DNA of 64,000 nucleotides, taken from an uncultured Chloroflexota bacterium (GTDB taxonomy: Bacteria; Chloroflexota; Dehalococcoidia; Lucifugimonadales; UBA1127). Numbering within the stretch: position 1 is the stretch's first letter; every line of letters starts with the position of its first letter. Of the stretch, positions 1 to 8,600 are shown piece after piece. The stretch lies in contig CAJWQJ010000011.1 of the NCBI GenBank assembly GCA_913045315.1, forward strand, positions 1 through 64,000, given 5' to 3'. A program made the position numbers and the translations under genes. A model generated the notes under the pieces. The model ran no database searches. It worked only from the letters and a program-made list of their open reading frames with translations, and had not been told where the DNA came from.

Positions 1-67
1 AACTAACAATACTAGGATGCTTAGTGGTTTCATCATATTAATTTCTCACAAATTTTATTCTTTAGAG

Positions 68-152
68 CGGAGAGGGGGAGATTCGAACTCCCGAAGAGTT
101 GCCCCTTACCGCATTTCGAGTGCGGCGCATTCGTCCACTCTGCCACCTCTCC
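68..152 (-). tRNA. tRNA-Ser (anticodon CGA)
   Basis: On the minus strand this folds as a class II (long variable arm) tRNA. The acceptor 5' GGAGAGG pairs with CCTCTCC, followed by a G discriminator as expected for serine. The anticodon loop CTCGAAA gives CGA, which reads UCG codons. CCA is not encoded (the next bases are CTC). It lies 8 bp downstream of selB in the same direction and may be the end of the rplS-priA-selB transcription unit. Because it sits beside selB I checked whether it could be tRNA-Sec. The anticodon is CGA rather than TCA and the acceptor stem has the normal length, so it is an ordinary tRNA-Ser. Confidence 0.95.
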
Positions 153-160
153 ATATAGAT

Positions 161-2026
161 TTATTGAGTTTTTATTAATATCCTTTCGTCATCTTTTCTT
201 CGAGTAATTTGGTTATTATCGAGATGTTCGAGTATTGCAAGTGCATATTTTCTGGATGTATTTAATAGATCTCTAGTCTGTGCAACTGAAACAGATCCAT
301 TGTTCTTTAAATAGTTAATGATAACATCAGTTGCTGCCTTAAGATTTTCTTTTGGAAAGATTATATTTTCTCCGATTTTGATTACTATCTCCTTCGTGGA
401 AAGATAATTTAATAAATCTGTATCAATTTGTTTATCTGTTGGAGGAGAAAACCTGTTCGAAGAAAGATATTTGAGGTAACTCTCCATCAAGGATTTTTGC
501 TCCTTTGTTGGTGTAGTCTGATGTTCTAATTGACTGAAAGTTGATTCTTTTTCTTTGATAATAAACTCACTAATCAGTTGATTTAATACGTTTTTATAAT
601 GGTTTTCTGTTATTGAAAGTTTTTGTTTAAATTCTTCTTTTGGCATTCCAGATTTTAATGGATTTTCCAAATGAAACTTTTTGAGAACTTCAGTAGTATG
701 TTTAACTATTTTCTTCCAATTATTATCACTTATATAAACGTCATTTTCACCATCCATATGTATTTCGATTAATTCCCTATCTACTTTGAGGTCATTTATT
801 ATATCCTTAAGATCATTTTCCGGGATTTCTAAATGGTTACTAATTGTATTTAAATCAAGTGTTTCATTAAAATTCAGTTCGTTAATAATTTTTTCAATAG
901 TGGAACCTTGAGAAAGTATAGTTAGTCTTTCTAATCTATTCTTATTTTTTCTTACACGTGTATTCGGGTTATTATCAATTATTTGACCCCCACCGATAGT
1001 CCATTCAGAAGATCTGATTATAAAGCGATCTCCATTTACCAAAGGTAAAGGTTTATTAAGGTGTATTTGTGCTAGACCGGTTTCTCCAGTGGATAAACTT
1101 TGAGAATCATATAACTTTATTCTTCCAGTGGTTTCTGACGTACCACTAAGGAAAATAATCCCAGTATTATGTTTAATAGAATTTTTAGTGAATTTTGCAC
1201 TTCTTAATTCAACATCGATTGTGTTGGTTGTTGTTAACCATCCTATTGATGTTAATACATGTCCTCTATTAATTTCTCTGTGATGGATTCCAGACAAATT
1301 AATAGCTACTCTTTGCCCAGGATTTCCTTGTTCAACAACTTCTTTATGTGTTTGAATTCCACGAATTTTTGCCCTAAGATTCGTAGGTAATATTTGAATA
1401 TCTTGTCCAACATGCAAATTTCCCTCGATTAGTGTTCCTGTTACTACTGTTCCGAAACCAGTCATTGTAAACGATCTATCAATGGCAAGTCTTGGTCGTG
1501 AAAGATTTCTTTTTCTAGATATTAGATTGAGTGAAGTATCAACCATTTCCAATAGAGTTTGAAGTCCAGATTTAGTTTTGGAAGATACTGGAATTATCGG
1601 GCAATTAGATAATACTGTTCCGTCTATAACATCACTAATATCCTCTTTAATTAGATTTATCCATTCCTCGTCAACCAAGTCTGATTTTGTGATTGCGATC
1701 AATCCTGTAGGTATCTCTAAGAGGTCAATTATTGCTAAATGTTCGTATGTTTGAGGCATTAGGGATTCTTCTGCAGATATAACAAGGATTACGCTGTCAA
1801 TTCCTCCTGTACCTGCAATCATATTTTTTATAAATTTTTCGTGCCCTGGGACATCGATGATACTAATTGTAGTTTTACTAGGAAGTTCAAGCCATGCAAA
1901 TCCTAGATCTAAAGTCATTTCACGTTCTTTTTCTTCTTGCAGTCGATCAGGATCTATGCCAGTTAAGGCTTGCACAAGACTCGATTTGCCGTGATCAATA
2001 TGTCCAGCTGTGCCAACTACGTACAT
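161..2026 (-). CDS. selB: Selenocysteine-specific translation elongation factor SelB
   Basis: A GTPase that delivers Sec-tRNA to the ribosome at UGA codons marked by a SECIS element. The 621 residues match the usual SelB length. G motifs are visible: GHIDHGKS at 8-15, DVPGH at 58-62 and TKSD at 113-116. EF-Tu-like beta-barrel domains follow to about residue 350. The rest is the helical winged-helix region that binds SECIS RNA and separates SelB from EF-Tu. It starts with ATG, 34 bp after priA, in the run rplS-priA-selB-tRNA-Ser. No selA, selD or selC is in the window and no selenoprotein was recognised, so its targets lie elsewhere or were missed. The family assignment is secure. Confidence 0.93.
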   Translation of the reverse strand: MYVVGTAGHIDHGKSSLVQALTGIDPDRLQEEKEREMTLDLGFAWLELPSKTTISIIDVPGHEKFIKNMIAGTGGIDSVILVISAEESLMPQTYEHLAIIDLLEIPTGLIAITKSDLVDEEWINLIKEDISDVIDGTVLSNCPIIPVSSKTKSGLQTLLEMVDTSLNLISRKRNLSRPRLAIDRSFTMTGFGTVVTGTLIEGNLHVGQDIQILPTNLRAKIRGIQTHKEVVEQGNPGQRVAINLSGIHHREINRGHVLTSIGWLTTTNTIDVELRSAKFTKNSIKHNTGIIFLSGTSETTGRIKLYDSQSLSTGETGLAQIHLNKPLPLVNGDRFIIRSSEWTIGGGQIIDNNPNTRVRKNKNRLERLTILSQGSTIEKIINELNFNETLDLNTISNHLEIPENDLKDIINDLKVDRELIEIHMDGENDVYISDNNWKKIVKHTTEVLKKFHLENPLKSGMPKEEFKQKLSITENHYKNVLNQLISEFIIKEKESTFSQLEHQTTPTKEQKSLMESYLKYLSSNRFSPPTDKQIDTDLLNYLSTKEIVIKIGENIIFPKENLKAATDVIINYLKNNGSVSVAQTRDLLNTSRKYALAILEHLDNNQITRRKDDERILIKTQ

Positions 2027-2060
2027 ATGGTTTACCTTATGAAATTCCTCTTATTAATTG

Positions 2061-4502
2061 CTATACAATATTTACAGGATCAATTTCTATTACCCAATTT
2101 CCCGGTATTGTAATTTTTTTCAAAATTGAAACGATATCATTAATAGGTGAATAGAAACATCTTAGTATAATTTGCCAACCATAACGTCCTCTTTGAGGGG
2201 AATTGAATGCTGGTGCAGGTCCTATTATCTGCAATTCACTAATTCCCTCATTTTTACAGACTTTTTGAATATGTCTTTTCAAATCATTTGCAGATTTCTC
2301 TGCATAATTGTTGTCAGTATGACGATATGACAATTTAACGAGTCTTGTATAGGGTGGATTATTTGTAATTTTTCTCAGATTAAGTTCATGTTCAAAAAAA
2401 GACAGATAATCTTGACGAGCACCATATTGAATAGCGTAATGTTCAGGAGTATAGGTTTGAATCAATACTTTTCCAGCAATGTTTTCTCTACCAGCTCTTC
2501 CTCCGACCTGGCAAATTATCTGAAACACTCGTTCACTAGCTTTAAAGTCAGGAAGATGTAATCCAAGATCAGCAAGAATAATGCCTACAAGGGCAACATT
2601 GGGAAGATGAAGACCTTGTGAAATCATTTGTGTGCCGATAAGCACAGGGTAATTACCAGTTGAAAAACTGTGAAGTAACTCTGAATGATTTAATTGGTTA
2701 TGAGTAATATCACTATCCCATCTTAATGGTTGTATTCCAAATGTATTTTCTACTTCCTGGGCAACTCTCTGAGTTCCTAATCCTAGATAACGAATATGTT
2801 TGCTTTTGCATAGTGAACATTCACTTCTATTGCGATGTTTTTTACCACATACATGACATATTAACTGTGATGTACTACTGTGATATGTTAATGGTCGTAT
2901 ACATGATGAACATCTTGCTATATTCCCACAATTCCTACATTGGACTATACCTGCCGACCCTCTTCTGTTAAGAAATAGAATAGTTTGATTACCCTCATGA
3001 ATATTTTTTTGTATTTCACTTTCTAACTCCCTACTGAATATACTTCTTACACCAGCCTTTAATTCATTTCGCATATCAATGATTGTTGATTCGGGCATAG
3101 GTATTGATTCAGAGATTCCACTATATCCTCTTCGTATTCTTGTTGGTAAATTCAGTAATGATATTTTTCCAGTTAATGCTTGCTGGTAAGTTGCCAGATC
3201 TGGAGTTGCACTTCCAATAATTAATGTTATGCCGTGGAGGTCAGCAATCTTTTTTGCGGTTTCACGAGCGTCATAATGAGGAGAAATATCTGTTTGTTTG
3301 TATGTCCATTGATGCTCCTCATCAATAATTATTAAACCAAGATCAGGAATAGGAGCAAAAATTGCGCTTCTTGAACCAAGTAAAACATCAAATTCTCCTT
3401 CGGAGGTTCTCCACCAAGTGTCATAGTGTTGACCTTTGCTTATTCCACTATGAAATATGCCTATTCTGTTTGGGAATCTATTTTCTAACCTTGATAACAT
3501 TTGTGGGGTTTGAGATATTTCCGGAACAAGAAATAAAACTTTTTTACCTAATTCAAGACATTTTTCTATTGATTGCAGGTAGACTTCCGTCTTTCCACTT
3601 CCTGTAGGACCATGAAGTAGGAATATATTGGATGTGTGAGAGTTTAATGTAGGAAAAATTTTATCTATGGCATTAGATTGATCTGAGTTAAGTGTAACCA
3701 CATTTTCTTTATAAGTTACTTTGTTTTCTAAAGGGTCTCGAATTCGTCGTACTTGACGTAAATTAATTATTTCTTTTTCCCGTAGTGATTTTACTGTATA
3801 GGAACCAAAATATTTATTTGCCCAGGATAGTTTAGGATAAGGGTTTTGAATTAAGTAGTTTACAAGTGCTAGCTGTTTCTCCGACAGGTTCACGGATCCA
3901 GATGGTTTATCTAAAACCAAAACATTATCGTACACTGGTTTTGATACTGGTTTAGCCCATATCCATTCTTTATAAATATACCCTTTTAAAATTAAATTCC
4001 TCAAAGTTTTTTGAGTTATAGCTGGGATAAATTTCTTAATTGATGAAAAATCAGATTTAGGGTTTTCTTTTAAATATGTGATGATTTCAGTGTGAGCTTC
4101 AGGTAATGATTCCGAAGACAATAAATTATTATATTCGTAAACAGCATTCATTTTTCTTCGGTAATCTGTAGGAAGCATTAGTGAAGCAGCATCATATAAA
4201 GAACACCATGTTTCATCACTCAGCCATTTTGCTAATTGAATTTGTTTATTAGTTAATGCAGGTTTTTCACCTAAGACTTCCAGAATGGGTCTAACGTTTT
4301 CAACTGGAGATATTGTTTCTAAAGACATAACTATTCCAGTTGTTTGCCTTGGTCCAAATGGAACTACTACAACTTGACCTGGAAGAACTGATGGGAAAGT
4401 TGCAGTAGAATATGTGAAAGTCTGAATACCTTGTTTTGGAGTATCTACAGCAATATCTGCGAATGGGTAATGAGTCCGAGGCCGTTCGTTATCTATATTC
4501 AT
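2061..4502 (-). CDS. priA: Primosomal protein N' (replication restart helicase PriA)
   Basis: A 3'-to-5' superfamily 2 helicase that reloads the replisome at stalled forks. The 813 residues contain the N-terminal DNA-binding domain (about 10-110), Walker A GPTGSGKT at 298-305 and Walker B DEEH at 394-397. An eight-cysteine zinc region follows (Cys 522, 525, 531, 534, 549, 552, 562, 565). The complete cysteine set suggests an active primosome-assembly protein, not a degenerate copy. It lies 43 bp downstream of rplS and 34 bp upstream of selB on the same strand. The start ATG encodes MNIDNERPRT, shortly before the conserved N-terminal strand. Length and motifs are normal for the family. Confidence 0.95.
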   Translation of the reverse strand: MNIDNERPRTHYPFADIAVDTPKQGIQTFTYSTATFPSVLPGQVVVVPFGPRQTTGIVMSLETISPVENVRPILEVLGEKPALTNKQIQLAKWLSDETWCSLYDAASLMLPTDYRRKMNAVYEYNNLLSSESLPEAHTEIITYLKENPKSDFSSIKKFIPAITQKTLRNLILKGYIYKEWIWAKPVSKPVYDNVLVLDKPSGSVNLSEKQLALVNYLIQNPYPKLSWANKYFGSYTVKSLREKEIINLRQVRRIRDPLENKVTYKENVVTLNSDQSNAIDKIFPTLNSHTSNIFLLHGPTGSGKTEVYLQSIEKCLELGKKVLFLVPEISQTPQMLSRLENRFPNRIGIFHSGISKGQHYDTWWRTSEGEFDVLLGSRSAIFAPIPDLGLIIIDEEHQWTYKQTDISPHYDARETAKKIADLHGITLIIGSATPDLATYQQALTGKISLLNLPTRIRRGYSGISESIPMPESTIIDMRNELKAGVRSIFSRELESEIQKNIHEGNQTILFLNRRGSAGIVQCRNCGNIARCSSCIRPLTYHSSTSQLICHVCGKKHRNRSECSLCKSKHIRYLGLGTQRVAQEVENTFGIQPLRWDSDITHNQLNHSELLHSFSTGNYPVLIGTQMISQGLHLPNVALVGIILADLGLHLPDFKASERVFQIICQVGGRAGRENIAGKVLIQTYTPEHYAIQYGARQDYLSFFEHELNLRKITNNPPYTRLVKLSYRHTDNNYAEKSANDLKRHIQKVCKNEGISELQIIGPAPAFNSPQRGRYGWQIILRCFYSPINDIVSILKKITIPGNWVIEIDPVNIV

Positions 4503-4545
4503 TTCTAAGTAGTTTGATAAAGACTAGCTTTTTTTAAACAAGAAA

Positions 4546-4926
4546 CTATCGATTTTTCACCTGAGGCCTTAATGGTCTACCGTTAACCATTCGTTCCTTA
4601 ATCCTTGCAGCACGACCTGATCTTTCACGAAAGTAATAGAGTCTAGCTCGTCTTACTTTGCCATATCTTAGTACATCAACAGATTCAACGTTTGGTGAAT
4701 AAAGTGGGAATTTTCTTTCGATTCCTATACCTTGGGCAATTCTTCTTACTGTGAAGGATGCTGAAGGGCTCTTGCCGCCACTTTTAAGTAGAACTATTCC
4801 TTGAAAAGGTTGTACACGAGTACGTTCACCTTCTTTGACCCTATAGTTTACTTTAACTGTGTCCCCAGGGCCGAAATCAGGTATATTTTCATTTGGTTGG
4901 TTTTGTACTAAATGGTGGGCGTCCAT
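4546..4926 (-). CDS. rplS: 50S ribosomal protein L19
   Basis: A ribosomal large-subunit protein at the 30S-50S interface. The 126 residues include the conserved stretches FGPGDTVKV, RVQPFQGIV and a C-terminal basic region with VRRARLYYFRER. The length is slightly above the usual 110-120 because of a short N-terminal extension (MDAHHLVQNQPNENI). A well-formed promoter (4962-4990) lies upstream, so rplS probably starts the transcription unit leading to priA, selB and tRNA-Ser. The usual partners trmD, rimM and rpsP are not beside it. Confidence 0.96.
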   Translation of the reverse strand: MDAHHLVQNQPNENIPDFGPGDTVKVNYRVKEGERTRVQPFQGIVLLKSGGKSPSASFTVRRIAQGIGIERKFPLYSPNVESVDVLRYGKVRRARLYYFRERSGRAARIKERMVNGRPLRPQVKNR

Positions 4927-4961
4927 AAATAATCCCTAATTAGTATAGTTTTCGAAAGTTC

Positions 4962-4990
4962 ATTCTAACTCTTTGGTGAGTTAATGACAA
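4962..4990 (-). promoter_or_regulatory. Predicted sigma-70 type promoter of rplS
   Basis: Read on the minus strand, a -35 element TTGTCA (4985-4990) and a -10 element TAGAAT (4962-4967) are separated by 17 bp. The expected transcription start is near 4955, about 30 bp before the rplS ATG. The FNR-like gene upstream ends at 5036. The elements are seen directly; their activity is inferred. Confidence 0.6.
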
Positions 4991-5035
4991 TTCCCATACT
5001 AAAAATTTAGATATGGAAACGTTAATTTAGATTAA

Positions 5036-5773
5036 TTATTCTTTCCAGAATCGTTCCTCAAGAACGCTGAAACCTTGTGGTTGAAATTCTTCCTTTACTG
5101 ACTCGATCATTCCTGGATGCCCACAAACGTAAATAGTACTATTATCATTTTTCAAGCCAAATTCTCCGATATATTTTTCTACTATAGAGTTAACTCTACC
5201 ATTTTCGCCTGTCCAATTAATATTTCTTGGATCGTGAGGACGACTAATTGTAGGGATGAATTTTATTGAATTATTGTGTTTTTCTGCTATCTCATATAAT
5301 TCAGAATCATATGTTAACTCGTCAACGTAGCTCGCTCCATATAATATGTAGAATTTGTAATCATCTGTTCCATTTTGAATAAAATCTCTAATTATACTGA
5401 TGTACGGTGCAATTCCCGTTACGGTTGCTACCATGATATGATTTTTGAACTTTGGGGAGAAAGTGAATACTCCTTTTGAAGTTGGTCGAATAGTTACTCT
5501 TTCCCCTTTAAATAGTTCATATAGGAGTGGAGTAAGAACCCCTCCTTCTTCCAAGGGTACTAATTCAACAAATAATTCAAGGTTTTCCTCATGGGGGGCT
5601 GATGCTATTGAATAAGCCCGTTCTACTCCCCCAGATCCAATAGTACAATATTGTCCTGGCTTAAATTTAAATTGTTGGTCTGGTTTCAACCACATAATCC
5701 AGAGATCAGATGTGATTTCTTTACGTTCAATAATAGTTGCTTGAGGCAGTGCTTTTCTCTTTCTTTCCTGCAT
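5036..5773 (-). CDS. Ferredoxin-NADP(+) reductase-like FAD/NAD(P)-binding protein
   Basis: A two-domain flavoprotein of the ferredoxin reductase superfamily, 245 residues. The FAD domain carries RAYSIAS at 52-58. The nucleotide-binding domain carries VTGIAPY at 118-124 (normally GTGIAP) and CGHPGMI at 217-223, and it ends with the aromatic-rich tail ERFWKE. This is the plant/Fpr type, without its own iron-sulfur domain, so it needs an external one-electron partner such as ferredoxin or flavodoxin. It is the last gene of the nuoE-nuoF-nuoG-like cluster, 50 bp after nuoG. That suggests it exchanges electrons between NADPH and the Fe-S clusters of the NuoG-like subunit. The ATG has GGGAG 8 bp upstream. 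Confidence 0.82.
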   Translation of the reverse strand: MQERKRKALPQATIIERKEITSDLWIMWLKPDQQFKFKPGQYCTIGSGGVERAYSIASAPHEENLELFVELVPLEEGGVLTPLLYELFKGERVTIRPTSKGVFTFSPKFKNHIMVATVTGIAPYISIIRDFIQNGTDDYKFYILYGASYVDELTYDSELYEIAEKHNNSIKFIPTISRPHDPRNINWTGENGRVNSIVEKYIGEFGLKNDNSTIYVCGHPGMIESVKEEFQPQGFSVLEERFWKE

Positions 5774-5823
5774 CCATTCTGCTCCCTACTTAACAGATTG
5801 TTTTGGTGTTTGAATTGTCTATA

Positions 5824-8571
5824 TTAAGTAATTTTTTTGATTCGAGCTGGCATGATATCTAAGGTAGATAGTCTAAGAGTTGGTTCGAGATCCGAGCTTT
5901 TGTCCATTTCTGTAACCAATTCCCCGAATAATGCTGTTGAGCTTACTGCTCCTTTCAACGTTCCTGTTAATCTTGCCTTTCCATATTTTACTGAGTAAGG
6001 AGTTGAAATTTCAACTGAATCACCAGGTGCAATTGATAAACTTTTGGCATCATCTGGATGAAATTCTATTGCCTCTTCTCTGCTTATTGCGTTCTTGCGG
6101 CCACTTAATACAATTTCAATATCGGTGTTTGGATCAAAGAGAATTCGACCTGGTATATGAAGAAATGGAAACTCCTTTGATTGTAATGGCGCTTTTTCTG
6201 GGTCGATAGAAAATAGAATTCCCTTTTTATTGGTGAAACCTTTTTCATACATTATTGAAGTTCCGTTAGGAGATTCTTCATTACAAGGCCACTGAATGCC
6301 GTCATTTCCTAAATCTGCTATGTTTATCTGAGAGTAAATATCCATAATATTTTTTATTTCATCAAAAATATCAATAGGATTTTCATTGGAAAATTGAATG
6401 GACGATTGCATCTCGTTTGCTAGTTCATTTATGAATTGGCTAGGAGTTCTTGACTCGCCTCTTGGAGAGACGGCCAAGTTAATTTTTTGGATCCTTCTCT
6501 CAAGGTTAGTATAAGTACCGTTTTGTTCTGCAAATGACGTCATAGGAAGAATAATATCAGCCGTACTTGCTAGATCTGTTAAGAACATTTCTTGTACTAC
6601 GAGAAAATCTAAATGCGATAATGCATGTATGGCATCGTCATTATATAAAGGGCTATCCCCTATTAGAATGGCAGCCTGAATTGTATTAGATTGCATTGCA
6701 GTAAGTGCATCACTTGCTTTAAAACCAGGATGGGCTGGAAGATTATCTGTACCCCACGCATTTTCAAAGTACTCGATATTTTCTTTGTTGGAAACTGATT
6801 TATAACCAGGTAAGAATTCTGGGTGACATCCTACATCCATTCCTCCTTGTTCATTTGTTCCACTACGTAGGGGAAATATTCCAGAATAAGGTTTGCCCAA
6901 ATTTCCAGCTACAAGTGTTAAATTGGAAATTAGTTCTACAGTGTTAGTAGTTTGAGTGCTTGGAATATTGTCTAAAGAGTAAAGTATTGCACTGGAAAAG
7001 CTACTTGCAAAGCTTTCTGCAGTCTTTGAAATGTCTTCAAGTGGCACGCCAGTTAGAACAGAAATATCATCTATATTGATATTGTTTATTGAATCTTTTA
7101 ATTCTTCAAATCCAGTAACATTTTTATTTATAAATTCGTCATCTTGCCAATTGTTTGAAATAATTTCACTTAATATGCCTTTAAGCAATAAATTCTCTGT
7201 TCCTGGATTTGGTCTTAACCAGATATTTGCATATCTTGTTAGTTCAACTTCACGTGGATCGATAACAATAAGATTCAATGTTTGTTGTTGTCTTCCTTTT
7301 TTTAATGGTATGGCTGCAACATTATGCTGTTCGGTGATATTTGCATTAAATACAATTGCACATTCTGAATTTTCAAGTTCTTGTAGTGATCCACTTCCAG
7401 CCATATTCCCTATGCTTTCTTCTAATTTTCGCACCAGGGAATCACCATAAGGAGTTGCCATATCAATATTATTTGATTGCATAATTATTCTTGAAAATTT
7501 TTGAGCGATATATGCATCCTCATTGGTAACTTTAGGGCCCAGAAGCAAAGAAAACTTATCACCAGAATAATTTTTTAATTTTTTTCCAATAATATTGGTA
7601 GCTTCGTCCCATGAAATTTCCTTGTATCCATTTTCATCTTTTAATAAAGGGGATTTAATTCTCTCCTTCGAGTTAATAAATTCCATTCCAAATTTTCCTT
7701 TGAAGCATAGTTGGCCTATATTAGCTTTTGCTTCCCAATTTCCTATGGATCGAATAACTTCTCCTTTTGAATCTACCTCAAGATTTACTTGACACCCTAC
7801 GGAACAATGAGTACAGGTTGTAGGAATTGTTTTTAATGCTTTGTCCCATTTGTGTTCACGTTCAACAAGTGCTCCTACTGGGCATACATCTACGCATGCG
7901 CCACAGAATTCGCATCCTGATTCTAAAAGGGAACTACCATGAGAAGTCCCAACCAAAACAGTCCCTGATCGTTCGATAAGGCTTATAGCACTATCACCAC
8001 GAATTTCATCACATACACGAACACAGCGTGCACATACTATACATAGATTATAATCTCGGTCATAAAAAGGATCGTTGGTATGAATAGGAAGATTCCTGTA
8101 ATTATAAGTTAGGGGTGTTTCCATATTCATATTTGAGTATCGAACTGTATCCTTTAACTCACATCGCTCATTTTTCGGGCAAACTACACATCTGTCTGTA
8201 ACTCTTACATGTCTAAGACATATATCTTGAGGACCACAGAGTTCAATTCTATGACAAGTCAAACACCCATGAGGATGCTCTGAGAGTAATAGTTCTAGAA
8301 TATTATTGCGTAAACCTTCAACTTCACTTGGAGAAGTATTTACCACCATGCCATTTGCTGCAGGCAAGGTGCATGAAGCAGGAGTTCCTCGTTGACCTTC
8401 TACTTCTACTACACACATCCTGCATGCCCCGTATGGTTTCATTCCTGGCCAGTAGCAAAGATAGGGTATATAGATACCAGCATCCATTGCTGCTTGAATT
8501 ACTGTTTGTCCTGGTTGTGCAGTGACTTCTTTACCGTCTATTGTAAGTTTTATTTCCTGATTTTCCTGCAT
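5824..8571 (-). CDS. NuoG/formate dehydrogenase-like iron-sulfur molybdopterin-fold subunit
   Basis: A 915-residue multi-cluster subunit. Cofactor sites in order are a [2Fe-2S] site (Cys 39, 50, 53, 67), a His-Cys cluster region (His 99, Cys 103, 106, 112) and an unusual extra cysteine insert (Cys 118, 128, 131, 137). These are followed by two ferredoxin [4Fe-4S] motifs (177/180/183/187 and 220/223/226/230), the MopB [4Fe-4S] site (253, 256, 260, 289) and the molybdopterin fold to the C terminus. The later part resembles FdhA, but the Sec/Cys-His pair that binds Mo/W is absent: residues 367-380 read NNIDMATPYGDSLV. Electron transfer is therefore more likely than formate oxidation. A longer reading frame begins at 8619. 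I chose the ATG at 8571 because AGGAC lies just upstream and the protein then starts normally. nuoF ends 29 bp upstream. Confidence 0.85.
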   Translation of the reverse strand: MQENQEIKLTIDGKEVTAQPGQTVIQAAMDAGIYIPYLCYWPGMKPYGACRMCVVEVEGQRGTPASCTLPAANGMVVNTSPSEVEGLRNNILELLLSEHPHGCLTCHRIELCGPQDICLRHVRVTDRCVVCPKNERCELKDTVRYSNMNMETPLTYNYRNLPIHTNDPFYDRDYNLCIVCARCVRVCDEIRGDSAISLIERSGTVLVGTSHGSSLLESGCEFCGACVDVCPVGALVEREHKWDKALKTIPTTCTHCSVGCQVNLEVDSKGEVIRSIGNWEAKANIGQLCFKGKFGMEFINSKERIKSPLLKDENGYKEISWDEATNIIGKKLKNYSGDKFSLLLGPKVTNEDAYIAQKFSRIIMQSNNIDMATPYGDSLVRKLEESIGNMAGSGSLQELENSECAIVFNANITEQHNVAAIPLKKGRQQQTLNLIVIDPREVELTRYANIWLRPNPGTENLLLKGILSEIISNNWQDDEFINKNVTGFEELKDSINNINIDDISVLTGVPLEDISKTAESFASSFSSAILYSLDNIPSTQTTNTVELISNLTLVAGNLGKPYSGIFPLRSGTNEQGGMDVGCHPEFLPGYKSVSNKENIEYFENAWGTDNLPAHPGFKASDALTAMQSNTIQAAILIGDSPLYNDDAIHALSHLDFLVVQEMFLTDLASTADIILPMTSFAEQNGTYTNLERRIQKINLAVSPRGESRTPSQFINELANEMQSSIQFSNENPIDIFDEIKNIMDIYSQINIADLGNDGIQWPCNEESPNGTSIMYEKGFTNKKGILFSIDPEKAPLQSKEFPFLHIPGRILFDPNTDIEIVLSGRKNAISREEAIEFHPDDAKSLSIAPGDSVEISTPYSVKYGKARLTGTLKGAVSSTALFGELVTEMDKSSDLEPTLRLSTLDIMPARIKKIT

Positions 8572-8600
8572 TTTTGTCCTCGCTATTATTGCTGGAATAA

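Noticed and set aside
1-67. Sequence downstream of tRNA-Ser
   Set aside because: No gene, hairpin or repeat could be supported in this short piece.
68-152. tRNA next to selB considered as selC (tRNA-Sec)
   Set aside because: The anticodon is CGA, the acceptor stem is normal and the discriminator and variable arm fit tRNA-Ser; tRNA-Sec needs TCA and a longer acceptor arm.
7031-7450. Plus-strand open frame of 139 codons inside nuoG (and similar antisense frames in ccmF, xseA, cimA, the MFS gene and others)
   Set aside because: They lie antisense to well-supported genes, have low-complexity Ser/Leu/Phe-rich products and no promoter or ribosome-binding site.
7400-7480. Possible selenocysteine site in the FDH-like NuoG
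   Set aside because: The reading frame continues without any in-frame TGA, and the aligned residues around 367-380 contain no Sec or Cys.
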